Source of the DNA: Chlamydiota bacterium
GTDB lineage: Bacteria > Auribacterota > UBA3054 > B51-G9
Length of the DNA: 5,232 nucleotides
Direction of reading: 5' to 3'
Assembly: GCA_030596365.1 (NCBI GenBank)
Contig: JAUVKG010000228.1
Coordinates: 1-5,232, forward strand
The position numbers and the translations under genes were made by a program. The notes below the pieces were generated by a model. It had not been told where the DNA came from, searched no databases, and was given only the letters and a program-made list of their open reading frames with translations. Positions 5,232 through 5,232 of the stretch are shown in pieces; the stretch's first letter is position 1, and each line of letters begins with the position of its first letter.

Positions 5232-5232
5232 C

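Overview
The window is AT-rich with low-GC, A-rich translation starts that mostly lack a Shine-Dalgarno sequence. That style, together with the kind of tandem-word repeats in the spacers, suggests a member of the Bacteroidota/Ignavibacteriota (FCB) group, possibly Ignavibacteria. This placement is an inference from style; no marker gene in the window proves it.

Layout: three genes on the plus strand (2-2115) run head-on into three genes on the minus strand (2319-5231). The plus genes are the C-terminal part of a DUF1638-like protein, a type I 3-dehydroquinate dehydratase (aroD, shikimate pathway), and a small lipoprotein with HEAT-like repeats. They are not obviously related in function, and each is separated from the next by 160-200 bp. 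The minus genes are three uncharacterised inner-membrane proteins: a polytopic protein whose N-terminus lies beyond the right edge, a bitopic protein with a large extracytoplasmic alpha/beta domain, and a six-helix protein with a 120-residue extracytoplasmic loop. The last two are one base apart and must be translationally coupled or nearly so. I read the three as parts of one undescribed envelope complex, probably continuing past the right edge.

The spacers are the second point of interest. All four (485-646, 1355-1554, 2116-2318, 4321-4517) are filled with short direct or inverted tandem words of 7-16 bp, and each spacer has a different word family. One array supplies the last codons and the stop of aroD, one abuts the start codon of the bitopic gene, and one fills the convergent spacer to within 2 bp of both stop codons. 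This looks like repeated insertion of small non-coding repeat elements exactly at gene boundaries. No RNA gene, CRISPR array, transposase or clear intrinsic terminator is seen.
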